From Pseudomonadales bacterium (GTDB lineage: Bacteria; Pseudomonadota; Gammaproteobacteria; Pseudomonadales; Halieaceae): a stretch of 64,000 bases of DNA. The position numbers and the translations under genes are program-made. Of the stretch, positions 33,602 to 41,690 are shown piece after piece; the stretch's first letter is position 1; every line of letters begins with the position of its first letter. The stretch is taken from contig JACKNN010000003.1 of NCBI GenBank assembly GCA_024234855.1, forward strand, positions 62,001 through 126,000, given 5' to 3'. The notes below the pieces were generated by a model. The model worked only from the letters and a program-made list of their open reading frames with translations, was not told the origin of the DNA and searched no databases.

Positions 33602-34201
33602 TCATTCCTGCGAGTAGCTTCCAAACAGGCTGTTCTCGATCAGTTCACACAGGCAGTGAATCGTCATCGTGTGCAATTCCACTACCCGCGGCCGCCGCAG
33701 GCTGTCTATGCGAATCTCGATGTCTTCCGATTGCAGCAGGGTACCCAACTCGCCGTCCGTGCCGTTCGACAGGGCGACCACGGCCATGCCCCGCTCATGG
33801 GCGGCCTGGACCGCCCGCAGCAGGTTGTTGGCTTCGCCCGCACTGCTGATGCACAACAGGATATCACCTGGCTGGCCCAGCGCGCGCAGCTGCCGGGAAT
33901 AGATGTCATTGAGTCCGCCGGCGTGGGCGATGGCCGTCAGGCCGGCACTGTCACTGCCCAGCGCCAGGGCGGGTAGCGCGGGCCTGTCGTGTTCAAACCG
34001 ACTGATCAGGTTGCAGGTGAACAGCTGGGCCAGGGTGGCATCCACGCCATTGCCGCAGGCGATAATTTTACTGTCCTGCAGCAGGGCGTTAACCATGAGC
34101 GTACTGGCCAGTCCAACCGGCTCCGCCAGCGCGTCGACCGACTCCGCAATCGTCTGGATGGTGCTCTGGAAATTGCCGGCTATGATCTGGTAGTGGTCCA
34201 T
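33602..34201 (-). CDS. diaA: SIS-domain DnaA initiator-associating protein DiaA
   Basis: A 199-residue SIS-fold protein of the GmhA/DiaA group. DiaA tetramers promote DnaA assembly at oriC. The SIS motifs IIACGNGVDATLAQLF and DILLCISSAGEANNLLRAVQAA are present. The position after lpoA and yraN supports DiaA over phosphoheptose isomerase GmhA. The ATG at 34201 fits homologues (MDHYQIIAGNF); an upstream frame to 34294 is rejected. dolP, the usual next gene, is absent. Confidence 0.87.
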   Translation of the reverse strand: MDHYQIIAGNFQSTIQTIAESVDALAEPVGLASTLMVNALLQDSKIIACGNGVDATLAQLFTCNLISRFEHDRPALPALALGSDSAGLTAIAHAGGLNDIYSRQLRALGQPGDILLCISSAGEANNLLRAVQAAHERGMAVVALSNGTDGELGTLLQSEDIEIRIDSLRRPRVVELHTMTIHCLCELIENSLFGSYSQE

Positions 34202-34223
34202 GGAGAGTTCCCGGGAGCCTGCA

Positions 34224-34583
34224 TCAGGCGGTAAAGGCCCCGAGAATCCAGTGGATCTCGAGACGGTTGCCCGATTGTCGCGGCTCGAAGGCAATCACGT
34301 CAAATCGGCAGGGCAGCTGTGCCAGTGCGGGATGGCGCTGCAGGAACAACTGGGCAGTGCGTACAATGCGTTGCTGCTTGCGCCGGTCGACCGAGGCGGC
34401 GGCGCTGCTGAAAGCCCGGTTGCTGCGCGCCCGCACTTCGAGAAAGACCAGGTGCTCGCCATCCCGTGCAATCAGGTCGATCTCGCCCGTCCTGCCGCTG
34501 AAATTTCGCACCAGCAACCGAACGCCGCGCTCCTCCAGCCAGCGCGCCGCCCGCTCTTCGTAGTCCTCGCCAAGGGAATTCAT
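34224..34583 (-). CDS. yraN: UPF0102 family nuclease-like protein YraN
   Basis: A 119-residue UPF0102 protein with an endonuclease-like fold and no settled function. The core motif RNFSGRTGEIDLIARDGEHLVFLEVRAR resembles the PD-(D/E)xK metal site, with E, D, E and the following basic residue. It stands between lpoA and diaA as in E. coli and Pseudomonas. Confidence 0.94.
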   Translation of the reverse strand: MNSLGEDYEERAARWLEERGVRLLVRNFSGRTGEIDLIARDGEHLVFLEVRARSNRAFSSAAASVDRRKQQRIVRTAQLFLQRHPALAQLPCRFDVIAFEPRQSGNRLEIHWILGAFTA

Positions 34584-34625
34584 GCCGGTGCCTCCATGTC
34601 ACTGTGGCGGAAACCGGCAGTCTAG

Positions 34626-36449
34626 CTATTGTTGCCTGACGGCGCCCTCGTCAAATGTGGTCAGCACCAGCTCGCGCTGGATGTGCAGTTGCGGATCCAT
34701 GCTCAGCAGGCCGGTGTTGCCGCGAAACAGGGCATCCGGGCCCGCCTGCAGTTGCAGGAATTGCGACTGAACCAGGAAGGCGTCCGCGCCCAGCGCATTC
34801 AGCCGGGTATAGCTGTCCGTGCCGGTGTTGCCGGCGGCGATGGCGTTTTTCAACTCTGCATTGGCGCCCAGCAGCCAGGGAGTCTCGACAAAATTGATGC
34901 CATCGAGGTCGCGGTCCCGAGGGTCGGTAAACCCGCTGTAGATACTGGAAACAGCGTAGACCGGCACCGAGCCGGCGTAGTGGAAGGCCAGCAGCGGTTT
35001 GAGCGAGCGTGCTTCAGCCGCGTTGCCGCTGAGCAGGAAGATCACGTCGATGTCCTGGCGGCGGCGGGCGTTGAATTCGACATTGGTACCCATGATTTCC
35101 TTGATCGCCTGGGCGCGCTGTTCGCTCGCGGGAATGCCCAGCGCATCCTTGATGCTTGCCGAATAGTCTTCCCGGCCGCTGTAGGTGACGCTGTTGGCGA
35201 TACTGCCGCCCAGGGCCTGCCAGCGCTCAACCAGTGCCTGCGCCACTTTGCTGCCCCAGTCGCCCTGGGGTCGAATCAGCAGGGCCCTGCGGGCGCCCTG
35301 GCCGAAGGCCAGGTTGGCGATGTCGCGCGCCTCGTCCTCGGGGGCCAGGGCAAACTGGACCAGGGCGCTGCTACCCGGCGGCAGCGCATCGGCGGCGTCG
35401 AGGCGATTGAGCGCCAGTACCGGAATCGACCGATCCGCGCGGGCGCCGAGTTCGGCGACGGATTCCTTGCTGAGCGGGCCTACCACCATACTCGCTCCCT
35501 GTGCCAGCGCCGCATCATAGGCGGCGCCGGCAGAGCCAAAGCTGTCCTGGTCCAGTACCACTATGTCGAAGGCGGCCCCGCCGGTTTCGCGGTAGGCATA
35601 GTAGCTGGCCAGGTAGCCGTCGCGCACCGCCCTGCCGGCGGGCGCGAGCCGGTCACTCAGGGGCAGGATCAGTGCTACCTTGCGGGCCTGCGTGGCCGTA
35701 TTGAGCAGGTAATCCAGACCGCCGGGCAGGGGGCTGGCCGCCGGGTGTTGGGGGTTGTTCTGCACCCACAGGGGCAGGCTTTGCAGCTGGGCGGGCAGCG
35801 GGGCCCGGCTTAACAGCGCCAGTTCAAGCCAGTCCTGCCACTGCGGGTCAGTAGCGGTGGACACGGCCTGCTGCAACTGGCTGGTGTCCAGCCGCTGGAG
35901 GTCGTGCCATATACTGCGCTTGAGTGCGGGAGAATCCGTCGCGGGAGCCAGCCGCAGGATCTCGTCTCCCAGCCTGGCACTTTCGAGATATTCACCGGAC
36001 ATACCGAGGATATGCCGCCGCAGGTTCAATATGCGGTAACGTTGCGCACTGTTCATTCCCGGGTATTCAAGCGTGTCCAGCAGCGCCAGCGCTTCCTTTT
36101 GCTTGCCGCGGACATAATCGATGCGAGCCTGCAGGTAGCCCAGGTAGACCTTGTCGGCAGCGTCGAGGCCGGCGGTGGGGATGCCTGCGATAATCTCAGA
36201 GGCGGCCATCCACTGGTTTTGCGTCAACAATTGATCGGCTTTCAGGAATTGTGCGCTGAAGGCGCTGGGGGGCAGCTCCAGGCTCGGTTTCTGCCCGACC
36301 ACCGGTGGCGGCTCTACCACTGCCACCGGCGGGGCGGCGTGTTCGGGTTCTTTGGTCGGCTCGCTGCCGCAGGCGCAAAGCAGCAGAAACGCCGTCATCA
36401 GGCCCAGTTGCGCGCTGCGGGTGAGGTGGCTGGTGCGGGTATGTCTCAT
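34626..36449 (-). CDS. lpoA: Penicillin-binding protein activator LpoA
   Basis: A 607-residue outer-membrane lipoprotein that stimulates PBP1A. A lipobox-type signal sequence ends LLLCAC-G (lipidation at about Cys27). A proline-rich linker follows. The N-terminal TPR-like domain spans about 60-250, and the C-terminal periplasmic-binding-protein fold runs from KVALILPLSDRLAPAGRAVRDGYLASYY, with the family's DGINFVETPWLL near the end. It is divergent from rsmI, a highly conserved layout. Confidence 0.95.
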   Translation of the reverse strand: MRHTRTSHLTRSAQLGLMTAFLLLCACGSEPTKEPEHAAPPVAVVEPPPVVGQKPSLELPPSAFSAQFLKADQLLTQNQWMAASEIIAGIPTAGLDAADKVYLGYLQARIDYVRGKQKEALALLDTLEYPGMNSAQRYRILNLRRHILGMSGEYLESARLGDEILRLAPATDSPALKRSIWHDLQRLDTSQLQQAVSTATDPQWQDWLELALLSRAPLPAQLQSLPLWVQNNPQHPAASPLPGGLDYLLNTATQARKVALILPLSDRLAPAGRAVRDGYLASYYAYRETGGAAFDIVVLDQDSFGSAGAAYDAALAQGASMVVGPLSKESVAELGARADRSIPVLALNRLDAADALPPGSSALVQFALAPEDEARDIANLAFGQGARRALLIRPQGDWGSKVAQALVERWQALGGSIANSVTYSGREDYSASIKDALGIPASEQRAQAIKEIMGTNVEFNARRRQDIDVIFLLSGNAAEARSLKPLLAFHYAGSVPVYAVSSIYSGFTDPRDRDLDGINFVETPWLLGANAELKNAIAAGNTGTDSYTRLNALGADAFLVQSQFLQLQAGPDALFRGNTGLLSMDPQLHIQRELVLTTFDEGAVRQQ

Positions 36450-36561
36450 GCTATGCTTTACCAGTTGAGTTATCGGGTTAATGCGCGTGGTGCCGTGCCC
36501 GCTGAAACTAGGCGAACTGCTGACGCGCGCTACAGGTGCGAACGCATTATAAGGGGAAACA

Positions 36562-37398
36562 GTGGATTCCGGTCTCTATGTAGTGGCGACACCTATCGGC
36601 AATCTCGGCGATCTTTCCTCCCGTGCGGTGGCGGTGCTGCGGGGTGTCGAAATCATCGCCGCCGAGGACACCCGCCACAGCCAGCGCCTGCTGCAGCATT
36701 ATGCTATAGCTACGCCTGTTATGGCATACCACGATCACAGTGATCAAAAAGCCGTAGACAAAATTCGCGGGTGTATCGCCGGCGGCGGCAGCGTCGCCCT
36801 GGTATCGGACGCGGGTACCCCGCTGATTTCGGACCCCGGATATCGGCTGGTGCGCGCCGTGCAGGATGCCGGGGCCGCGGTGTATCCGATTCCGGGTCCC
36901 TGCGCTGCGATCGCCGCCTTAAGCGCCTCCGGTCTCGCCACCGACCGATTCCTGTTTGAGGGCTTCCTGCCGTCGCGTGCCGGGGCCAGGGACAATCGCC
37001 TGGGCGAACTCGCCACACAACCGGCCACCGTGATTTTTTATGAGGCGCCGCACCGGGTACTGGAGTGCCTGCGGGCCATGGCGGCCGCCTTCGGCCCGGA
37101 TCGCGAGGCGGTGCTGGCGCGGGAGGTCACCAAAACTTTTGAAACGATCAGGCGCGGCAGTCTGGCGGAACTGGCGGTGTTCGTCGCCGCTGACAGCAAC
37201 CAGCAAAAGGGCGAGATCGTGCTGCTGGTGGCGGGCGCCCGGGATGACGGCCGTGAAGTGAGCCCGGAGATTGCCGCCTTGCTGCGCCGGCTGGCACAGG
37301 AATTGCCCGCCAAAACCGCGGCTGCGGTGGTGGCGGATCACACCGGCCTGCGCAAGAAGCAGCTCTACGACCTGCTGCTGGCATGGAAGGACGAGTAG
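36562..37398 (+). CDS. rsmI: 16S rRNA 2'-O-methyltransferase RsmI
   Basis: A 278-residue SAM-dependent enzyme methylating the ribose of C1402 in 16S rRNA. Tetrapyrrole-methylase fold motifs are complete: LYVVATPIGNLGDLSSRAV at the N-terminus, AAEDTRHSQRLL, LVSDAGTPLISDPGYRLV and the proline-rich YPIPGPCA. The start is GTG 36562 with AAGGGG at about 5 nt. Confidence 0.96.
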   Translation: MDSGLYVVATPIGNLGDLSSRAVAVLRGVEIIAAEDTRHSQRLLQHYAIATPVMAYHDHSDQKAVDKIRGCIAGGGSVALVSDAGTPLISDPGYRLVRAVQDAGAAVYPIPGPCAAIAALSASGLATDRFLFEGFLPSRAGARDNRLGELATQPATVIFYEAPHRVLECLRAMAAAFGPDREAVLAREVTKTFETIRRGSLAELAVFVAADSNQQKGEIVLLVAGARDDGREVSPEIAALLRRLAQELPAKTAAAVVADHTGLRKKQLYDLLLAWKDE

Positions 37399-37450
37399 CT
37401 GCCCCTCGCCGCGCGATGTTCCGGTGCTCACCTGCGCCGCGGTTAAAGGC

Positions 37451-37479
37451 TTGTTCTTGCGGCTCCGCGGGGTTAGTCT
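37451..37479 (+). promoter_or_regulatory. Candidate rnpB promoter
   Basis: TTGTTC (37451-37456) and TAGTCT (37474-37479) are separated by 17 nt. The expected start about 7 nt later coincides with the first base of the RNase P helix P1, which supports the assignment. Confidence 0.45.
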
Positions 37480-37486
37480 TCGCGCC

Positions 37487-37868
37487 GAGTCGGTCAGGCG
37501 ATCGCTCTCGCACCGCTTTCGGGTGGCGCGGGGGAGGAAAGTCCGGGCTCCGCAGGGCAGAGTGCCAGGTAACACCTGGGGGGCGAGAGCCTACGGAAAG
37601 TGCAACAGAGAGTACACCGCCCAAAGGCAGGGTCTGACCCTGGCTGAGCGCCAGTAATGGCTGGGTAAGGGTGAAATGGTGCGGTAAGAGCGCACCGCGC
37701 GGCTGGCAACAGGCGTGGCGATGGTAAACCCCACTCGGAGCAAGACCAAATAGGAATCCGTCAGCTGTGGCCCGCAGTGGATTCGGGTAGGTCGCTACAG
37801 GCAGGTGGTGACACCTGTCGCAGATGAATGATCGTCCACGACAGAACCCGGCTTATCGACCGACTCAT
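37487..37868 (+). ncRNA. rnpB: RNase P RNA, bacterial type A
   Basis: This is the catalytic RNA of RNase P, which removes 5' leaders from tRNA precursors. The ends pair as helix P1: GAGTCGGTC (37487-37495) with GACCGACTC (37858-37866). Conserved regions are present in order: GAGGAAAGTCCGGGCTCC at 37534-37551, the AACAGAGAGTACACC-like stretch near 37602, AGATGAATGATCGTCCAC and ACAGAACCCGGCTTATCG near the 3' end. The order and about 380-nt length fit type A. It lies between rsmI and mraZ, as in Pseudomonas. Confidence 0.97.
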
Positions 37869-37876
37869 CTTTTTCC
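37867..37876 (+). terminator. U-rich 3' end of rnpB
   Basis: Right after helix P1 comes ATCTTTTTCC. The strong P1 stem followed by a T-run could act as the terminator of the RNase P RNA. Confidence 0.5.
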
Positions 37877-38133
37877 TATCCCCCTTCCCACCGCTGCGGC
37901 GGTGTCCCGAGCAATCGCGCTGGGATATTGCGGATTCTTATATCTTTTCCTGCTAAGCGACCCCGATACAAATAGAAAATTAACCTGTAACTTAATGTAG
38001 ATCCTCAACAATCCCGTTTACTGTTATGTTTTGCCCCATTATTTCTCTTCTGTAAGATCCCTGACCATTGCGCATTTCCCCCCGATAGTTGCGCTAATTG
38101 ACTGAAATTAAAACGTTTTTTTCTCCAGGCGGC
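37877..38133. other. AT-rich intergenic region between rnpB and the mraZ promoter
   Basis: About 257 bp, clearly more AT-rich than the rest of the window. No gene is seen. CACCGC-TGC-GGCGGTG near 37890-37905 can form a small hairpin. Several A/T tracts (for example AAAACGTTTTTTT near 38110) could act as upstream elements for the dcw promoter. Confidence 0.5.
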
Positions 38134-38163
38134 TTGACACTTTCTCAGGGCGAGACCTATAGT
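38134..38163 (+). promoter_or_regulatory. Sigma-70 promoter of the dcw cluster
   Basis: A consensus TTGACA (38134-38139) and TATAGT (38158-38163) are separated by 18 nt. Predicted transcription starts near 38170, immediately before the MraZ boxes, with a leader of about 68 nt to mraZ. Confidence 0.75.
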
Positions 38164-38171
38164 GTCGAAAA

Positions 38172-38206
38172 GTGGGAATAAGTGGAAATATCTGGCTTTA
38201 AGTGGG
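38172..38206 (+). promoter_or_regulatory. MraZ operator: four boxes with 10-bp period
   Basis: GTGGG (38172), GTGGA (38182), CTGGC (38192) and GTGGG (38202) start exactly 10 bp apart. MraZ of E. coli binds TGGGN repeats separated by 5 nt upstream of its own gene. The boxes here overlap the predicted start and early leader, so bound MraZ should block initiation. Confidence 0.75.
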
Positions 38207-38237
38207 TTTTGAGGTCAGGTGAGTGGGGGAAACTGGC

Positions 38238-38693
38238 GTGTTTCGCGGAGTACAACATATCAATATGGACGCGAAGGGTCGGCTGGCCATGCCTGCCCGA
38301 CAGCGCGAGCCATTGTTGAGTGAGTGCGGCGGCCAGGTGGTGGTGACCATCGACACCCAGTCCGCCTGCCTGGCGATATACCCCCTGCCTGAATGGGAGC
38401 GTATAGAGCGCGAGATCCAGAACCTGCCCGCCCTCAAGCCCGCGGTAAAGCGCTTCCAGCGCCTGATGCTGGGCTATGCCACCGACCTGGAGCTGGACGG
38501 CAACGGTCGCATGTTGCTGCCGCAGCCCCTGCGGGAGTACGCCAGGCTCGACAAGAAGCTGGTGCTGGTGGGGCAGGGCAACAAGCTCGAATTGTGGTCC
38601 GAGCCCCTGTGGCTGGCCGAGCGTGACCAGGCCCTGTTGGATTCCGGCCCCGAGGCGGAACTGCCCGAAGAATTAATGTCCCTGACCCTGTAG
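38238..38693 (+). CDS. mraZ: Transcriptional regulator MraZ
   Basis: A 151-residue protein of two AbrB-like SpoVT swapped-hairpin repeats. It begins MFRGVQHINMDAKGRLAMPARQRE, and the second repeat contains DLELDGNGRMLLPQPLREYA; each has the DxxGR DNA-binding motif. It represses the dcw promoter through the boxes upstream. GTG 38238 is chosen because GGGGGA lies 7 nt before it and family members begin MFRG; GTG 38223 is in frame but lies inside that ribosome site. Confidence 0.95.
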   Translation: MFRGVQHINMDAKGRLAMPARQREPLLSECGGQVVVTIDTQSACLAIYPLPEWERIEREIQNLPALKPAVKRFQRLMLGYATDLELDGNGRMLLPQPLREYARLDKKLVLVGQGNKLELWSEPLWLAERDQALLDSGPEAELPEELMSLTL

Positions 38694-38702
38694 GTGAGAG
38701 CA

Positions 38703-39620
38703 ATGCATCAGACAGTACTGTTGCGCGAAGCAGTAGATGCTCTGGTGACACGCCCCGCCGGATTTTACGTCGACGGCACCTTCGGCCGCGGTGGCCACAG
38801 CCGCTACCTGCTGGAGCGGCTCGACCCGGGTGGTCGCCTGCTGGGGGTCGACAAGGATCCCGCCGCCCGGGCGGCAGCGGAGCAATTGGCCGGCGCCGAT
38901 ACCCGATTCGAGTTTTTCCACGGCTCTTTCGCCGAGTTGCCCGGTCAATTACAGCGTATGGGTATCACCGCCGTCGACGGCATTTTGCTCGATCTGGGTG
39001 TATCCAGCCCGCAGCTTGATGAGGGCGATCGCGGGTTCAGCTTCCTGCAGGACGGGCCGCTGGATATGCGCATGGATACCACCCGGGGCGAGACCGCCGC
39101 CGAGTGGTTGTCCTACGCGGGGGTGGACGAGATCGCCCGGGTGTTGAAGGAGTATGGCGAGGAGCGATTTGCCCGCCGTATCGCCGCGGCAATCGTCGAG
39201 GCGCGGACCGAGAGGGCGATTAGCTCGACGGCCCGGCTGGCGCAGGTGGTCAGTGAAGCCAATCCCCGGTGGGAAAAGCACAAGCACCCGGCCACCCGGG
39301 CGTTCCAGGCGATTCGCATCAAGGTCAACAGTGAGCTGACCGACCTGCAGGCGCTGCTGGCAGCGGCACTGGACCTGTTGCGGGTCGGCGGACGACTGGT
39401 GGTGATCAGCTTTCATTCCCTGGAGGATCGCCTGGTCAAGCGGTATATGCGCGATATGGCCAGGGGGGATCAGTTCCCGATGGGTGTGCCGGTCCCTGAC
39501 AGCGCCCTCAACCGGCGTATGCGCCTGGTGGGGAAGGCGGTCCGGGCCAGTGCCGAAGAAGTTGCCGGCAATGTTCGTTCCCGCAGCGCGATCATGCGCG
39601 TTGCGGAAAAAATCGGTTGA
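38703..39620 (+). CDS. rsmH: 16S rRNA m4C1402 methyltransferase RsmH (MraW)
   Basis: A 305-residue SAM enzyme methylating N4 of C1402, partner modification to that of RsmI encoded nearby. MHQTVLLREAVDALV starts it. The SAM motif VDGTFGRGGHSRYLLERL, GVDKDPAA and ILLDLGVSSPQLDEGDRGFSF with DMRMD follow. ATG 38703 with AGGTGAG upstream is preferred to GTG 38694. Confidence 0.97.
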   Translation: MHQTVLLREAVDALVTRPAGFYVDGTFGRGGHSRYLLERLDPGGRLLGVDKDPAARAAAEQLAGADTRFEFFHGSFAELPGQLQRMGITAVDGILLDLGVSSPQLDEGDRGFSFLQDGPLDMRMDTTRGETAAEWLSYAGVDEIARVLKEYGEERFARRIAAAIVEARTERAISSTARLAQVVSEANPRWEKHKHPATRAFQAIRIKVNSELTDLQALLAAALDLLRVGGRLVVISFHSLEDRLVKRYMRDMARGDQFPMGVPVPDSALNRRMRLVGKAVRASAEEVAGNVRSRSAIMRVAEKIG

Positions 39621-39651
39621 CCGCTGGTCGGCCTGTAAAGGGAAAGTGAGT

Positions 39652-39960
39652 GTGGTGACTGGAGCGTCGACAGTAGTATCCGCAAAATCCGGCCGGCAGT
39701 TGCTGTGGCTGAATACCGGCCTGCTGGTGCTCGTTCTGTTGTCTACCTTCGCGGTGATTCGCACCACCCACAGCTGTCGCGCCATGTACGCGCGCTTGCA
39801 GGAGCTGGAATCCGCCCAGTGGTATTTGCAGGAAGACTACGGTCGCCTGATGCTGGAGCACAGTACCTGGGCGTCCCATTACCGGGTGGAGCGGGTTGCC
39901 GGGCAGGAACTGCACATGCAGGCCCCGGGCCTGGCCCAGCTCAAGGTGCTGCCGCGATGA
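39652..39960 (+). CDS. ftsL: Cell division protein FtsL
   Basis: A 102-residue bitopic protein of the FtsQLB complex. A short cytoplasmic tail is followed by a membrane helix (about 14-36, LLWLNTGLLVLVLLSTFAVIR) and a periplasmic coiled coil with leucine-zipper spacing. Start choice among GTG codons 39646, 39652 and 39655 is uncertain; AAAGGGAAAG suits 39652 best. The stop overlaps ftsI by ATGA. Divergent sequence is normal for FtsL, and position supports it. Confidence 0.9.
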   Translation: MVTGASTVVSAKSGRQLLWLNTGLLVLVLLSTFAVIRTTHSCRAMYARLQELESAQWYLQEDYGRLMLEHSTWASHYRVERVAGQELHMQAPGLAQLKVLPR

Positions 39961-41690
39961 GGCGCGCAGTCAAACGCAAGCCCGACTCCCTGATTCGCTT
40001 CTACCTGGTGGTGGCGGTGCTGGCTGTGTTCGCGATCCTGCTGGTGGGGCGGATACTCTCGCTACAGATAATCGATACCGAGCGCGGCTATGAGTTCCTC
40101 CAGGACCAGGGCGATATGCGCTCGGTACGCACGGCCGAGATTCCGGCTTATCGCGGCGTCATCACCGACCGCAGGGGTGAGCCGCTGGCGGTGAGCACGC
40201 CGGTTATTTCGATCTGGGCAAATCCCTCGTTACTGGCCGGCTCGGAACGGCTTCCCGAACTGGCCAAAGCGCTGGGAATCGAGCTGGCGACCCTGAACGA
40301 CCGCCTGGCTCGCTACCAGGGCAAGCAGTTCATGTACCTGCAGCGGCATATGGTGCCGACGGATGCCCGCGAGATCCTGGCGCTGAAAATCAGGGGCGTG
40401 AGTGGCGAGCGCGAATACCGCCGTTTTTATCCCGCCGGCGAGGTGGCCGCGCAGTTGGTGGGGTTCACCAATGTAGACGACCAGGGTATCGCCGGGCTCG
40501 AGCTGGCCTACGAGGACTGGCTCAAGGGAGTGCCCGGCAAGAAGCAGTACATAAAGGACCTGCACGGCGAGGTGGTAAGGGATATCGGCGTGCTGCAGCC
40601 GGCGCGCCCCGGCAAGAACCTGACCCTGAGTATTGACCTGCGCCTGCAGTACCTGCAGCACCGCGAGTTGCGCAAGGCGGTCACTGACATCGGTGCCGAG
40701 TCGGGCTCCATCGTCACGCTGGATGCCCACACCGGCGAGATCCTGGCCATGGTCAATTACCCGACCTACAACCCCAACAGCGCCAAGGGCGCCGATCCGG
40801 CCAGTATGCGCAACCGCGCACTCACCGATGTCTACGAACCCGGCTCGACCATGAAAACCCTGACCCTGGTGGCGGCCCTGGAGAGCGGGCGCTTTACCAC
40901 CAGCACCATGATCGACACCTCCCCGGGCCGCATCCGGGTGGGGCCCAAGGTCTACCCCGACCCGCGCAATTACGGTCTCATCAGCGTATCCCGGGTGATT
41001 GAAAAATCCAGCCAGGTGGGCACCACCAAGATCGCCCTCGACCTGGGCCATGAGCCCATACGGGAAGTGTTCAACCGCTTCGGCATCGGCCATGCGCCGG
41101 GCACCGGCTTTCCCGGCGAGAGCGCCGGTTCGCTGCCCGACCGGGCCCGCTGGTACGCCACCGAGAAGGTGTCCCTGGCCTTCGGCTACGGCATCAGCGC
41201 AACGCCCTTGCAGCTGGCTCGCGCCTACAGCGTTTTTGCCAATGGTGGCGTCCGGCAGCCGCTGTCGCTGCTGGCGCTGGAGGGCGCTGCGGCTCCCGGT
41301 GAACGCATTATCTCCGCCCAGATTGCCAGGGAAGTGCTGGGTGTGCTGCACGCTGTAACCGGTGACGAGGGCACGGCGCGCAAGGCTCGCGTGCCCGGTT
41401 ATGCCGTGGGCGGCAAGACCGGGACGGTCCGCAAAATCGGCCCCCAGGGGTACAGCGCCGACCAGTATGTGGCCTGGTTCGCCGGTATCGCGCCCATAGA
41501 CGATCCGCGTATCGTGACGGTGGTCGTGATCAACGATCCCAAGGGTGCGGCCTACGGCGGCGGCGCCGTTGCCGCGCCGGTGTTCTCCACCGTCACCCAG
41601 GGCGTGCTGCGCCTGCTGAATGTGGCGCCCACAGACACCGCGGCGCTGGCGGCCGCGGCTGCGGCTTCCGCCGCCGGGGGGCCGGTGTGA
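39957..41690 (+). CDS. ftsI: Septal peptidoglycan transpeptidase FtsI (PBP3)
   Basis: A 577-residue class B penicillin-binding protein. A cytoplasmic tail and membrane helix (about 14-38) precede the dimerisation/pedestal domain and the transpeptidase domain. Active-site motifs: SxxK is S297-T-M-K300 (EPGSTMKTL) and KTG is K487-T-G489. The SxN position reads S351-S-Q353, with Gln where E. coli and Pseudomonas PBP3 have Asn. An alanine-rich tail ends the protein. It overlaps ftsL and murE by 4 nt each. Confidence 0.97.
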   Translation: MRRAVKRKPDSLIRFYLVVAVLAVFAILLVGRILSLQIIDTERGYEFLQDQGDMRSVRTAEIPAYRGVITDRRGEPLAVSTPVISIWANPSLLAGSERLPELAKALGIELATLNDRLARYQGKQFMYLQRHMVPTDAREILALKIRGVSGEREYRRFYPAGEVAAQLVGFTNVDDQGIAGLELAYEDWLKGVPGKKQYIKDLHGEVVRDIGVLQPARPGKNLTLSIDLRLQYLQHRELRKAVTDIGAESGSIVTLDAHTGEILAMVNYPTYNPNSAKGADPASMRNRALTDVYEPGSTMKTLTLVAALESGRFTTSTMIDTSPGRIRVGPKVYPDPRNYGLISVSRVIEKSSQVGTTKIALDLGHEPIREVFNRFGIGHAPGTGFPGESAGSLPDRARWYATEKVSLAFGYGISATPLQLARAYSVFANGGVRQPLSLLALEGAAAPGERIISAQIAREVLGVLHAVTGDEGTARKARVPGYAVGGKTGTVRKIGPQGYSADQYVAWFAGIAPIDDPRIVTVVVINDPKGAAYGGGAVAAPVFSTVTQGVLRLLNVAPTDTAALAAAAAASAAGGPV

